A DNA stretch of 24,772 nt from an uncultured Bacteroidales bacterium (GCA_934725535.1 CAKVBV010000036.1:1-24772); one strand, 5' to 3'. Positions 6,578 through 14,955 are shown, counted from the first letter of the stretch. Notes: generated by a model from the sequence alone, not told the origin. Program-made: numbers and translations.

Positions 6578-9500
6578 ATGAAAAAGCGAGTTATTTTATC
6601 CATTCTGGCTCTCATAATGGGTTGGAATGGCATTGTGGCAAGTGAAAAAATTGGAGACTTGTACTATTTTCTATCGAATGATGGTACTGCCGAAGTAATC
6701 CAGTCACCTAATGGCTATAGTGGAGACATTGTTATCCCAGCCTCTGTTACTAGCATTAACGGTACAACCTACCACGTAACAAATATTGGAAATGATGCTT
6801 TCTCTGGTTGCGGAGATATTACCTCTATCACCATCCCCGATGGCGTAACGAGTATTGAAAGCCATGCTTTCGCGTATTGCCATAGTCTTGTATCTATAAC
6901 AATTCCCAATAGTGTAACAACAATAGACAGAGGTGCTTTTTATTATTGTACAAGCCTAGGATCTATTGTTATTCCCGCAAGTGTGACTCGTATAAACGAG
7001 TGTGGCTACGTATTCACATATTGCAATAATCTTACATCTATTGTGGTTGAAAGTGGAAACACTGTATACGATAGTCGTGATAATTGCAATGCTATTATAG
7101 AAACTACAACAAACAATTTGGTAAGAGGATGTAACGTGACGACGATTCCTAATAGTGTCACACAAATTGGAAAGTGTGCTTTCTATGGATGTGATTTTAG
7201 TTCGATTGTTATTCCAAATAGTATAACAAGTATCGGATTTCGTGCTTTTGAGGATTGCAAAAATCTTACCTCTATCACCATCCCTGATGGCGTAACAAGT
7301 ATTGGAGAGGAGGCTTTCTTAGATTGCACAAGTCTTACTTCTGTCACTATTCCCAATAGTGTAACAAGTATCGGTGAAAATGCCTTTAAGGATACACCTT
7401 GGTACACATCAAAAGAAGAAGGACCAATCTACATAGGCAGTGTGCTATATGCATACAAAGGAGAAATGCCGCAGAATACCAATCTTGTTGTAAAAGACGG
7501 AACTGTCAGTATCACTCCTTGGGCTTTGACTGATTGTAAAGGGCTTACCTCCATCACTATTCCGAGCAGTATAAAGAGTATCAGGAACAATGCTTTCACC
7601 GGTTGCTCGAAACTAACTTCAGTGGTATGGAATGCAAAAAACGCTAATGGTGGACGTGAAGATGGTCCATTTTATAACAGTCGTTCGCAAATAACCTCTT
7701 TCACTTTCGGCGATGATGTAGATACCATCCCTGACAATCTTTGCTATGGAATGGATAAACTATCTACCATTACTATTCCCCAAGGTGTCATGAGGATAGG
7801 AGATAACGCTTTCGATGGTTGCACAGGGCTAACTTCATGCACACTTTTACAGGAGACTCCTTTATCTTTAGGCTATTGGGTATTTGGTGATAATCCCTCT
7901 TTTCCGTTCTATATACCTTGCGGTGCGACGGAAGTGTATAATGGAGCATGGGGCAGATGGGGCTACACCAATTTCATTGAGCCATCGCCACAATACTCCT
8001 TGACGGTTGCCTCACAAGATACGGAGAAAGGTAAGGTGTCTCTTGTTCAGCAAAACACATGCAACAATGATACCGCCGTTATACAAGCGACTGCTAACAA
8101 AGGTTATCGCTTTGCTCGTTGGAGCGATGGAAGCACCGACAACCCACGCACACTGACTATTACCCGGGACTCCGCTATCACTGCCATATTTGATGCTCTT
8201 CCCAAATACACGGTGCTCGTCGGTGTCGCATCAGGGTGCAAAGGTATGGGCTCGGTGACAGGAAGCGGCATATTCCCCTCCGATGAGTATGCAGTGATTT
8301 CTGCCACTCCGAACAAGGGATACCACTTTGTAGAATGGAGCGATGGCATCGGCGGCGCGAAACGCTGTATATACCTCACATCCGATACCACTCTCTTTGC
8401 CACTTTTGCGCAAGGTGACTATGCGGGTAAGTGCGGTGAGAACCTTTATTGGGAGTGTGAGAACGGAGCATTGACTATCACCGGTTCGGGCGATATGGAC
8501 TTGGCAACATATCATGCATGGAACCAATACGACATAGATATAGCATCCGTTTCATTCCCTGAAGGGATGACCTATATTAGCCCCAAAGCATTCATTGGTC
8601 GCAGCAGCAACACCGATATGATACCATCGCAGGATTACCTGCGGCAATTGCAAAAGGACGGACAGTTCATAGTATGTATTCGTTTCCTCAGTACGGTTTG
8701 CAACGATGTGGTATGGACGGGACCATACAACAACTGGCAGTCGAACCTTGACAGCCTTTTGTATTTCCAACAGGTTCCGGGTTATGCAGACTGGTATTAT
8801 GTCAATGTGCCATTATCTGATGACATTGTGGAGGGCAGTGAGATAGGCAAGCCTGTTCAATTGAAGAATGACGGTAGTTTTGATTGGGATTATCAATCGG
8901 GAGATGCCAACTCGTGGATACTTGTGTCAGGTTATGTCAACATAGCAAGTAGTTATTACGATAATGAATCACGATTGTTGGACTACTATTATGGTAATGG
9001 TCCGTTGGTGCTGGTTCTCAAGAATTTCAAGCACACACCTTGTGCAAATTCTACAACAACGGAGTTTGTTCTGCCACAAACCACCCCCTATTCGCTGCAG
9101 CGTGTAGTCATTCCTGCAAGTGTAACCGGTATCGGTGCAGAGGCATTTGCAGGTTGCCCCGACTTGCGCCACTTCGAGTATTTGGGCAATAGTTTGGAAA
9201 CGGGGGCGTCGATTTTGTTGAGTAACTATATGGCTTACATCCGTGCGAATACGTACACTGTGTACGCGGTGGCTATTGCTGATACGGTTGCTGTATCTAA
9301 TGGGTACGTTGATACAGAATACTTGCCCAAGAGTGCTTATTACGACCTCCGTGGGGCAAGCAACTGGGACATCACGATGAACAACCGTAATACCTTGCGT
9401 GTACTCTATCTGCCTGATGGTCTCAAATGGATAAATGACTTTTCCTTTGCAAACAATAGGCACTTGGAGAGCATCATTATTCCGGAGAAAGTATCATCTA

Positions 9501-10036
9501 TCGGAGAAAGTGCCTTTGAGGACTGCCGCTCCTTGCAATCGGTTACGTTTGCCGGCAAGCAAGTGGAGACTATCGAAGATTGGGCGTTTTATAATTGCCA
9601 TGAGTTACAGTCAATTACCATCCCCGAAGGTGTAAAAGAGATTGGTAAATCGGCTTTCTACGGGTGTACTTATCTTAGTGAACTCACTCTTCCGAGTACG
9701 GTTGAGTCCATTGATGACAACGGCTTTGCATCGTGTGGCAAGTTGCGTAAAATCAGTGTGGGTGCCATGACACCGCCGGTAATTGATGCCAAAACCTTTG
9801 AAGATGTGGACCGCAGCATTCCGTTGTGTGTACCCGTTGGCACACGCAATGATTATGCTAATGCACCGTATTGGCAAGAGTTCTTTAATATCCAAGAGGT
9901 GCTTCCTATACCATCAGCAGCAGACGAAGTTAGAACTCAAGACAATGCACAAGTTCAGAAAGTCTTCCGTGACGGGCAAGTGTATATCCTGCGAGGTGGA
10001 AAGATGTACACTCTCACCGGAGAGGAGGTGAAATAG
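6578..10036 (+). CDS. BspA-like leucine-rich-repeat surface protein with InlB-type and extra domains
   Basis: The 1152-residue secreted protein has a signal peptide (residues 1-22). BspA-type repeats (DGVTSIGEEAFLDCTSLTSV style) occupy about 35-455. Two divergent InlB-type repeats follow (about 473-615; each has a KGYRFARWSDG or KGYHFVEWSDG core). A non-repeat domain at about 690-822 contains CNDVVWTGPYNNWQ and a WDYQSGDANSW stretch. More BspA-type repeats (about 830-1095) and the C-terminal FRDGQVYILRGGKMYTLTG motif end it. The last 25 residues match those of the other BspA-like protein, and 28 nt of that DNA are identical. The YDSRDNCNAIIETTTN and LYAYKGEMPQN spacer blocks are shared too. 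It is likely exported to the cell surface; the ligand is unknown. It is AT-richer than the ileS operon. Confidence 0.9.
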   Translation: MKKRVILSILALIMGWNGIVASEKIGDLYYFLSNDGTAEVIQSPNGYSGDIVIPASVTSINGTTYHVTNIGNDAFSGCGDITSITIPDGVTSIESHAFAYCHSLVSITIPNSVTTIDRGAFYYCTSLGSIVIPASVTRINECGYVFTYCNNLTSIVVESGNTVYDSRDNCNAIIETTTNNLVRGCNVTTIPNSVTQIGKCAFYGCDFSSIVIPNSITSIGFRAFEDCKNLTSITIPDGVTSIGEEAFLDCTSLTSVTIPNSVTSIGENAFKDTPWYTSKEEGPIYIGSVLYAYKGEMPQNTNLVVKDGTVSITPWALTDCKGLTSITIPSSIKSIRNNAFTGCSKLTSVVWNAKNANGGREDGPFYNSRSQITSFTFGDDVDTIPDNLCYGMDKLSTITIPQGVMRIGDNAFDGCTGLTSCTLLQETPLSLGYWVFGDNPSFPFYIPCGATEVYNGAWGRWGYTNFIEPSPQYSLTVASQDTEKGKVSLVQQNTCNNDTAVIQATANKGYRFARWSDGSTDNPRTLTITRDSAITAIFDALPKYTVLVGVASGCKGMGSVTGSGIFPSDEYAVISATPNKGYHFVEWSDGIGGAKRCIYLTSDTTLFATFAQGDYAGKCGENLYWECENGALTITGSGDMDLATYHAWNQYDIDIASVSFPEGMTYISPKAFIGRSSNTDMIPSQDYLRQLQKDGQFIVCIRFLSTVCNDVVWTGPYNNWQSNLDSLLYFQQVPGYADWYYVNVPLSDDIVEGSEIGKPVQLKNDGSFDWDYQSGDANSWILVSGYVNIASSYYDNESRLLDYYYGNGPLVLVLKNFKHTPCANSTTTEFVLPQTTPYSLQRVVIPASVTGIGAEAFAGCPDLRHFEYLGNSLETGASILLSNYMAYIRANTYTVYAVAIADTVAVSNGYVDTEYLPKSAYYDLRGASNWDITMNNRNTLRVLYLPDGLKWINDFSFANNRHLESIIIPEKVSSIGESAFEDCRSLQSVTFAGKQVETIEDWAFYNCHELQSITIPEGVKEIGKSAFYGCTYLSELTLPSTVESIDDNGFASCGKLRKISVGAMTPPVIDAKTFEDVDRSIPLCVPVGTRNDYANAPYWQEFFNIQEVLPIPSAADEVRTQDNAQVQKVFRDGQVYILRGGKMYTLTGEEVK

Positions 10037-10037
10037 A

Positions 10038-10061
10038 CCTCCCCAACCTCTCCATGGGAGG
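10038..10061 (+). terminator. Hairpin right after the second BspA-like gene
   Basis: CCTCCC (10038-10043) pairs with GGGAGG (10056-10061), starting 1 nt after the stop codon. There is no T-run. It may act with the second hairpin at 10077-10101. Confidence 0.35.
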
Positions 10062-10076
10062 GGCTCAATAGAAATC

Positions 10077-10101
10077 AGGGGCTGCCGTTCGGGTAGTCCC
10101 T
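10077..10101 (+). terminator. 3' hairpin shared with the other BspA-like gene
   Basis: AGGGGCT (10077-10083) pairs with AGTCCCT (10095-10101), with one G-U pair. The approach TCAGGGGCTGC is the same as that read downstream of the minus-strand BspA-like gene, where the stem is GGGGCT/AGCCCC. The same position and lead-in make a common 3' element likely. Confidence 0.45.
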
Positions 10102-10166
10102 AATTGTTTGCAAACTTATGTCAGTCCTGCATAATTGTGGCTATGGATTTGATGACCAATTTGTAA

Positions 10167-10191
10167 TAATACGGCGTAGCCGTCCGTTCAA
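10167..10191. repeat. 25-nt dispersed element, copy 2
   Basis: Identical over 25 nt to 584-608 and 10512-10536, with the ACGGC-GTA-GCCGT palindrome. A CCTCGATAATG-like stretch follows, as in copy 1. Confidence 0.85.
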
Positions 10192-10255
10192 TAGGAACCT
10201 CGATAATGCCATTCGTGGTCAATTTTTTTTTGGGGGGGATGTAGGAGGAGTCTTT

Positions 10256-10464
10256 AGGTCTTACATGGTATTTAATGGAGCCTTTGCCTCACAATGCCTT
10301 GACGGCGTTAGTAGAGCCTTGTACCCGATAGTGTAATTTTGGGTTAATTCGTGGATAATTACATGTCTCTCAATGTTTTAATGGTGTTTTTAATGGCATT
10401 TAATGGAGTCTCGTACCCGACAATGCATTAACGGCTTATTGGTGGTGATTAACGGAGAATAACG
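10256..10464. repeat. Large nested repeat, unit 1
   Basis: Begins with GGTCTTACATG and ends with GATTAACGGAGAATAA. From 10331 to 10464 it matches 10681-10814 at all but about three positions, an offset of exactly 350 nt. Within it, three 30-nt subunits start near 10277, 10313 and 10405. Confidence 0.85.
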
Positions 10465-10511
10465 TCAGTTGCGCTAATTTTTTGGATATATAATTTGTGT
10501 CTAATTGATGT

Positions 10512-10536
10512 TAATACGGCGTAGCCGTCCGTTCAA
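10512..10536. repeat. 25-nt dispersed element, copy 3
   Basis: Identical over 25 nt to 584-608 and 10167-10191. It lies between large-repeat units 1 and 2, so it may be part of the longer 350-nt duplication. Confidence 0.85.
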
Positions 10537-10601
10537 TAGTCCCTTGGTAACGCCATCGTGAACTATATCTGTTATTTTATGGTTCTTTAGTGTTTTTTTA
10601 T

Positions 10602-10819
10602 GGAGCCTTGTTTCGCAATGTGTTAACGAGCCTTTGTCTCGCGATGCCTTGACGGTGTTGGTAGAGCCTTGTATTCGGTAGTGTAATTTTTGGTTAATTC
10701 GTGGATAATTACATGTCTCTCAATGTTTTAATGGTGTTTTTAATGGCATTTAATGGAGTCTCGTACCCGACAATGCATTAACGGCTTATTGGCGGTGATT
10801 AACGGAGAATAATGCCCCT
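10602..10819. repeat. Large nested repeat, unit 2
   Basis: Its first 80 nt are more diverged from unit 1 (an extra 30-nt subunit starting GGAGCCTTGTTTCGC). From 10681 it is nearly identical to unit 1. It ends in the same GATTAACGGAGAATAA. Confidence 0.85.
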
Positions 10820-10888
10820 TGTGTGTTGCCTCTTGTCGTTTATTGGGGGCGAACTGACTGTTTTTTTGGTGGAGGAGGTGGAATCTTT

Positions 10889-11105
10889 AGGTCTTACATG
10901 ATTTTTAATGGAGCCATTGCCTCACAATGCCTTGACGGCGTTAGTAGAGCCTTGTACCCGATAGTGTAATTTTTGGTTAATTCGTGGATAATTACATGTT
11001 TCCTAATGTTTTTAATGGCAAATTCGTGGGCATTAATGGCGACTCCAACTCGACAATGCATTAACGGCTTATTGGCGGTGATTAACGGAGAATAATGTCC
11101 CTTGT
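10889..11105. repeat. Large nested repeat, unit 3
   Basis: The start GGTCTTACATG and the subunits near 10909 and 10947 match unit 1 closely. The centre (about 11000-11050) has diverged, and the end CATTAACGGCTTATTGGCGG matches unit 2. The distance from unit 2 to unit 3 is about 285 nt rather than 350. Confidence 0.85.
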
Positions 11106-11251
11106 GCGCCTGTTATCTTTTGGTTGTTTATAGAAGAGAGAGGACTGAATGTTTTTGGAGAGAATGTTGAGAGGAAGGAAGAAAAATGGCGATTTTTGTT
11201 GTATTGATTATCTTTGACTTATAAAGAAAATGCAAAAATAATGCAGAAAAA

Positions 11252-11283
11252 TTTGGATTTTGGACATTTTTGTATTATCTTTG
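11252..11283 (+). promoter_or_regulatory. Distal promoter candidate for the ileS operon
   Basis: TTTG (11252-11255) and TATCTTTG (11276-11283) are separated by 20 nt, a full match to the Bacteroidota promoter pattern. The implied leader to the ileS start would be about 305 nt. A second candidate lies nearer the gene. Confidence 0.55.
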
Positions 11284-11452
11284 TATCGAAATTTGGGGCG
11301 ATAGTGCAGAAATATGGTTGCTTGACACATGGATTTTCATGGGCTTTATGTTTGTGTCGGGGAATAGGTGAGAGTGGAGATGGAGCGAGTAGCAAGATGG
11401 GTTGCTGCCTATTGGTGTGTCGGTGTCAATGCCCTGCAAGTGAAAGGTGGTA

Positions 11453-11484
11453 GTTGTGGATTTGAGGAAAAAGCAGTAACTTTG
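11453..11484 (+). promoter_or_regulatory. Proximal promoter candidate for the ileS operon
   Basis: GTTG (11453-11456, one mismatch to TTTG) and TAACTTTG (11477-11484) are 20 nt apart. The implied leader is about 105 nt. The two candidates may both be used. Confidence 0.5.
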
Positions 11485-11596
11485 CAGGCTATATGTGCGT
11501 GGGCGCATCGTTGTGGTGTGTCTGTGGGTGAGCGGAATGGCGTGTTTATCACGCAACAGATAGTGGTGTATTTATTGTAAACAACAAAAACGAGAT

Positions 11597-14500
11597 ATGA
11601 AATTTAAGGAGTACAAACAACTGAATTTGCCGGAATTGAGCCGCGAGGTGCTGGCAGACTGGGAGAAGGAAGATCTGTTCCACAAGAGTATCACGACACG
11701 TGCGGGGTACCCGCAGTTCCTGTTCTTTGAGGGGCCTCCTTCGGCAAATGGTATGCCGGGTATCCACCATGTGCTGGCACGTACTATCAAGGATACTTTC
11801 TGCCGCTACAAGACGATGCAGGGCTATCAGGTACAGCGCAAGGCAGGTTGGGACACCCACGGACTGCCTGTGGAACTCGGCGTGGAGAAGATGCTGGGTA
11901 TCACCAAAGAGGATATCGGCAAGAAAATCAGTGTGGACGAGTACAATGCCGCTTGCCGCCGCGAGGTGATGAAATATACCAAGGAGTGGACCAACTTGAC
12001 GAAGCAGATGGGCTATTGGGTGGATTTGGAGAACCCGTATATCACTTATGACAACAAGTATATCGAGACCCTTTGGTACCTGCTCAAACGCCTGTACGAG
12101 AACGGCTACCTCTACAAGGGCTATACGATCCAGCCTTACTCGCCTGCGGCGGGTACGGGCTTGTCGTCGCACGAGTTGAACCAGCCCGGCTGCTACCGTG
12201 ATGTCAAAGATACCACCTGCACCGCACAATTCTTGATTAAGGACGTTAAAGACCTTAAAGTCCTTAACGACCTTAAGGACGCTGACGGCACTCCCCTCTA
12301 TGCCCTCGCATGGACGACCACGCCGTGGACATTGCCGAGCAACACGGCACTCTGCGTAGGACCGAAGATTGACTATGTGGTGGTGCGCGGGGAGAACCCC
12401 TATACCAAGATACCCGCTCTCTACCTGCTGGCGGAGGCGCGTCTGGCTGCTTACGGCAAAGAGTTGGGCGAAGCCCCTGAGATACTCTGGCGCGGCAAAG
12501 GAACCGACCTTGTCGGTATGGAGTATGAGCAACTTATCCCATGGGCAAAGCCCGACGGCGACGCTTTCCGTATCATTGCGGGCGACTATGTAACCACCGA
12601 GGACGGTACGGGTATCGTGCATATTGCGCCGACTTTCGGTGCGGACGATGCTTTTGTGGCAAAGAAAGCGAATATCCCGGGTATGGTGTTCCTGACCAAG
12701 AAAGGCGAGCAACGCCCGATGGTGGATATGACGGGTAAGTTCTTCCTGCTTGAGGATTTGGACGATGCGTTTGTGGCAAAGCATATCGATGTGGAGGCAT
12801 ATCGCCCGTGGGCGGGACGCTTCGTAAAGAATGCCTACGACCCCAACCTGACGGACAAAGACGAGACCCTCGACATCAGTATCTGTATGGTGCTGAAAGC
12901 AGAGAACAAAGCCTTCCGCATAGAGAAACACGTGCATACCTATCCCCACTGCTGGCGCACCGACAAACCGGTTCTCTACTACCCGCTTGACTCGTGGTTT
13001 ATCCGCTCCACCAAGGCACGCGAGGAGATGATACGGCTGAACAACACCATCAACTGGCAACCCGAATCGACGGGTACGGGGCGCTTTGGCAAGTGGCTCG
13101 AGAACCTGAACGACTGGAACCTTTCCCGCTCGCGCTACTGGGGTACACCGCTGCCTATCTGGCGCACCGAGGACGGACAGGAAGAGATATGCATCGGTTC
13201 TATCAAGGAACTTTTCGAGGAGATAGACAAGTCCATCGCAGCGGGCTTTATGAAAGAAAACCCATACCCCAAACACGTGGTGGGCGACTACTCGAAAGAG
13301 AACTACGACCCGTCGGTGATTGACCTCCACCGCCCGTATGTGGATGGTATCATTCTCTGCTCGCCGAGCGGCAAACCGATGAAGCGCGAACTCGACCTCA
13401 TTGATGTGTGGTTCGATTCGGGTGCGATGCCGTATGCGCAGAACCACTATCCGTTTGAGAACCAAGATGCTCCGCGCACGGCGGACTTTATCTGCGAGGG
13501 CGTGGACCAGACCCGCGGTTGGTTCTTTACGCTCCATGCCATTCATACGATGATTGAGGACAAGGTGGCATACAAGAACGTGATTTCCAATGGCTTGGTG
13601 CTGGATAAGAACGGCAACAAGATGTCGAAACGCTTGGGCAATGCGGTGGATCCGTTTGCTACACTCGACAAGTACGGTGCCGACCCTGTACGCTGGTATA
13701 TGCTTACCAACTCCAGTCCGTGGGACAACCTCAAGTTCGACCCCGAAGGCGTGGACGAGGTGCGCCGCAAGTTCTTCGGCACGCTCTACAATACGTACAG
13801 TTTCTTCGCCCTCTATGCCAATGTGGACGGTTGGGACAATGCGCAATGCACAATGCACAATGCGCAATTTACCGAAATCGACAAGTGGATTTTGAGCCGT
13901 TTGAACTCGCTCATTCAGGAGGTTACCGCCGATTATGAGGCATACGAACCCACCAAGGCGGGGCGTGCCATCTCCGACTTTGTGCAGGACGACCTCAGTA
14001 ACTGGTACGTCCGTCTCAACCGCAAACGTTTCTGGGGCGGCGAGATGGACGCCGACAAGCAGGCGGCATACGCCACGCTCTACACCTGCTTGAAGACCGT
14101 GGCGCAACTGATGGCACCCAATGCACCGTTCTTTGCCGACCGTCTCTATCGCGACTTGACAGGCGAGACCGTGCATCTGAGCAACTGGCCGAAAGCCGAT
14201 GAGGCACTGATTGACAAAGGTTTGGAGCGCAGTATGTATCTGGCGCAACAGGCTACATCGATGATTCTCAGCCTGCGCAAGCGTGCCGAGAAGAACGTGC
14301 GCCAGCCGTTGCAGAAAGCCGTTATCCCCGCGCCCGACAAAGAGACGCTGCAAGCCCTGCTCCATGTGCAGGACCTGATCAAGAGCGAGGTGAATGTCAA
14401 AGAACTGGTTATCACCACCGCCGAGAACTCCGAAGTCAAACTTGTGAAGAAAATCAAGCCGAACTTCAAGGTGTTGGGCAAGAAAGTGGGTGGTAAGATG

Positions 14501-14953
14501 AAGGAACTGGCTGCGGCTATCGGTAAGATGACGCAGGACGAGATTGCGCAGTTTGAAGCGGCAGGTACGTTCCGACTGCTGGACATCGACCTTGTGGCAG
14601 AGGACGTGGATATCATCACCGAGGATATGCCGGGTTGGCTGGTTGCCAACAATGGTATCCTCACTATCGCTCTTGACATCGAACTCAACGATGCCTTGAT
14701 TGAGGAAGGTATTGCACGCGAACTGATCAACCGTATCCAGAACCTGCGCAAGACATCGGGCTTGGAGATAACCGACCGTATCGCCATTGAGATAGAGCGC
14801 CGCGACGAGATTGCCGCTGCTGTGGAGCATTGCCGCGACTACATCGCTTCCCAAGTCCTCGCCACCTCGCTTACGCTGGTAGATAAGGTTACATCGCCCC
14901 AATCCCTTGATATGGACGGCTATACCGTAAACATCAACATCAAGAAAGCATAA
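11597..14953 (+). CDS. ileS: Isoleucyl-tRNA synthetase, type 2, with altered HIGH motif
   Basis: The cytoplasmic enzyme joins isoleucine to tRNA-Ile using ATP and edits mischarged valine. Its 1118 residues fit the long type-2 (eukaryote-like) form. Seen in order: GPPSANGMPGIHH, where the HIGH signature reads GIHH (residues 55-58) instead of HxGH; GWDTHGLPVE; the editing-domain AWTTTPWTLPSNTAL (from about 236); FICEGVDQTRGWFFTLH; KMSKR (675-679); and the C-terminal ELINRIQNLRKTSGLEITDR. Type-2 enzymes generally resist mupirocin, and the swapped GxHH form is described as hyper-resistant. Two low-complexity inserts occur, VKDLKVLNDLKDA (about 217-229) and NAQCTMHNAQF (about 749-759). The codons almost wholly avoid TTA, CTA and TCA, a sign of high expression. 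It is the first gene of the cluster; the next starts 2 nt after its stop. Confidence 0.97.
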   Translation: MKFKEYKQLNLPELSREVLADWEKEDLFHKSITTRAGYPQFLFFEGPPSANGMPGIHHVLARTIKDTFCRYKTMQGYQVQRKAGWDTHGLPVELGVEKMLGITKEDIGKKISVDEYNAACRREVMKYTKEWTNLTKQMGYWVDLENPYITYDNKYIETLWYLLKRLYENGYLYKGYTIQPYSPAAGTGLSSHELNQPGCYRDVKDTTCTAQFLIKDVKDLKVLNDLKDADGTPLYALAWTTTPWTLPSNTALCVGPKIDYVVVRGENPYTKIPALYLLAEARLAAYGKELGEAPEILWRGKGTDLVGMEYEQLIPWAKPDGDAFRIIAGDYVTTEDGTGIVHIAPTFGADDAFVAKKANIPGMVFLTKKGEQRPMVDMTGKFFLLEDLDDAFVAKHIDVEAYRPWAGRFVKNAYDPNLTDKDETLDISICMVLKAENKAFRIEKHVHTYPHCWRTDKPVLYYPLDSWFIRSTKAREEMIRLNNTINWQPESTGTGRFGKWLENLNDWNLSRSRYWGTPLPIWRTEDGQEEICIGSIKELFEEIDKSIAAGFMKENPYPKHVVGDYSKENYDPSVIDLHRPYVDGIILCSPSGKPMKRELDLIDVWFDSGAMPYAQNHYPFENQDAPRTADFICEGVDQTRGWFFTLHAIHTMIEDKVAYKNVISNGLVLDKNGNKMSKRLGNAVDPFATLDKYGADPVRWYMLTNSSPWDNLKFDPEGVDEVRRKFFGTLYNTYSFFALYANVDGWDNAQCTMHNAQFTEIDKWILSRLNSLIQEVTADYEAYEPTKAGRAISDFVQDDLSNWYVRLNRKRFWGGEMDADKQAAYATLYTCLKTVAQLMAPNAPFFADRLYRDLTGETVHLSNWPKADEALIDKGLERSMYLAQQATSMILSLRKRAEKNVRQPLQKAVIPAPDKETLQALLHVQDLIKSEVNVKELVITTAENSEVKLVKKIKPNFKVLGKKVGGKMKELAAAIGKMTQDEIAQFEAAGTFRLLDIDLVAEDVDIITEDMPGWLVANNGILTIALDIELNDALIEEGIARELINRIQNLRKTSGLEITDRIAIEIERRDEIAAAVEHCRDYIASQVLATSLTLVDKVTSPQSLDMDGYTVNINIKKA
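12241..12280 (+). repeat. Satellite-like tract inside ileS (first insert)
   Basis: Tandem variants of a CCTTAAAG/GACGTTAAAG-like unit run for about 40 nt inside the coding frame and are read as KDVKDLKVLNDLKD. The reading frame is kept. It lies just before the editing-domain TTTPWTLPSN motif, at a surface-loop position. Confidence 0.7.
13840..13869 (+). repeat. Satellite-like tract inside ileS (second insert)
   Basis: Four units of CAATGCGCAATGCACAATG type are read as NAQCTMHNAQF without breaking the frame. The same unit (CAATGCGCAATGCATAAT) lies immediately after the stop codon of the minus-strand BspA-like gene (1740-1756), so the tract belongs to a dispersed repeat family. Confidence 0.75.
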
Positions 14954-14955
14954 GT

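Larger units (their letters stand above)
10102..11251. other. Noncoding 1.1-kb spacer filled with nested repeats
   Basis: No gene is credible on either strand. It contains two of the three ACGGC-GTA-GCCGT elements and three copies of a unit of about 210 nt, itself made of roughly ten degenerate 30-nt subunits near GGAGCCTTGTACCCGACAAT followed by GCATTAACGGC. Homopolymer runs (T and G near 10223-10238, T near 10861) lie between units. It ends at the promoter of ileS. Confidence 0.7.

Noticed and set aside
10256..11105. Repeat region considered as a CRISPR array
   Set aside because: Units are degenerate, the repeats are nested without regular unique spacers, and no cas gene is present.
11214..11580. 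Short frames upstream of ileS on both strands
   Set aside because: They contain two promoter candidates and have compositions unlike proteins. No leader-peptide pattern rich in isoleucine codons was seen.
11549..14902. An open frame of 1117 codons on the minus strand, opposite ileS
   Set aside because: It is in codon register with ileS and exists because ileS almost never uses TTA, CTA or TCA, whose complements are stops. The product is rich in His, Arg, Val and Gln with no domain.
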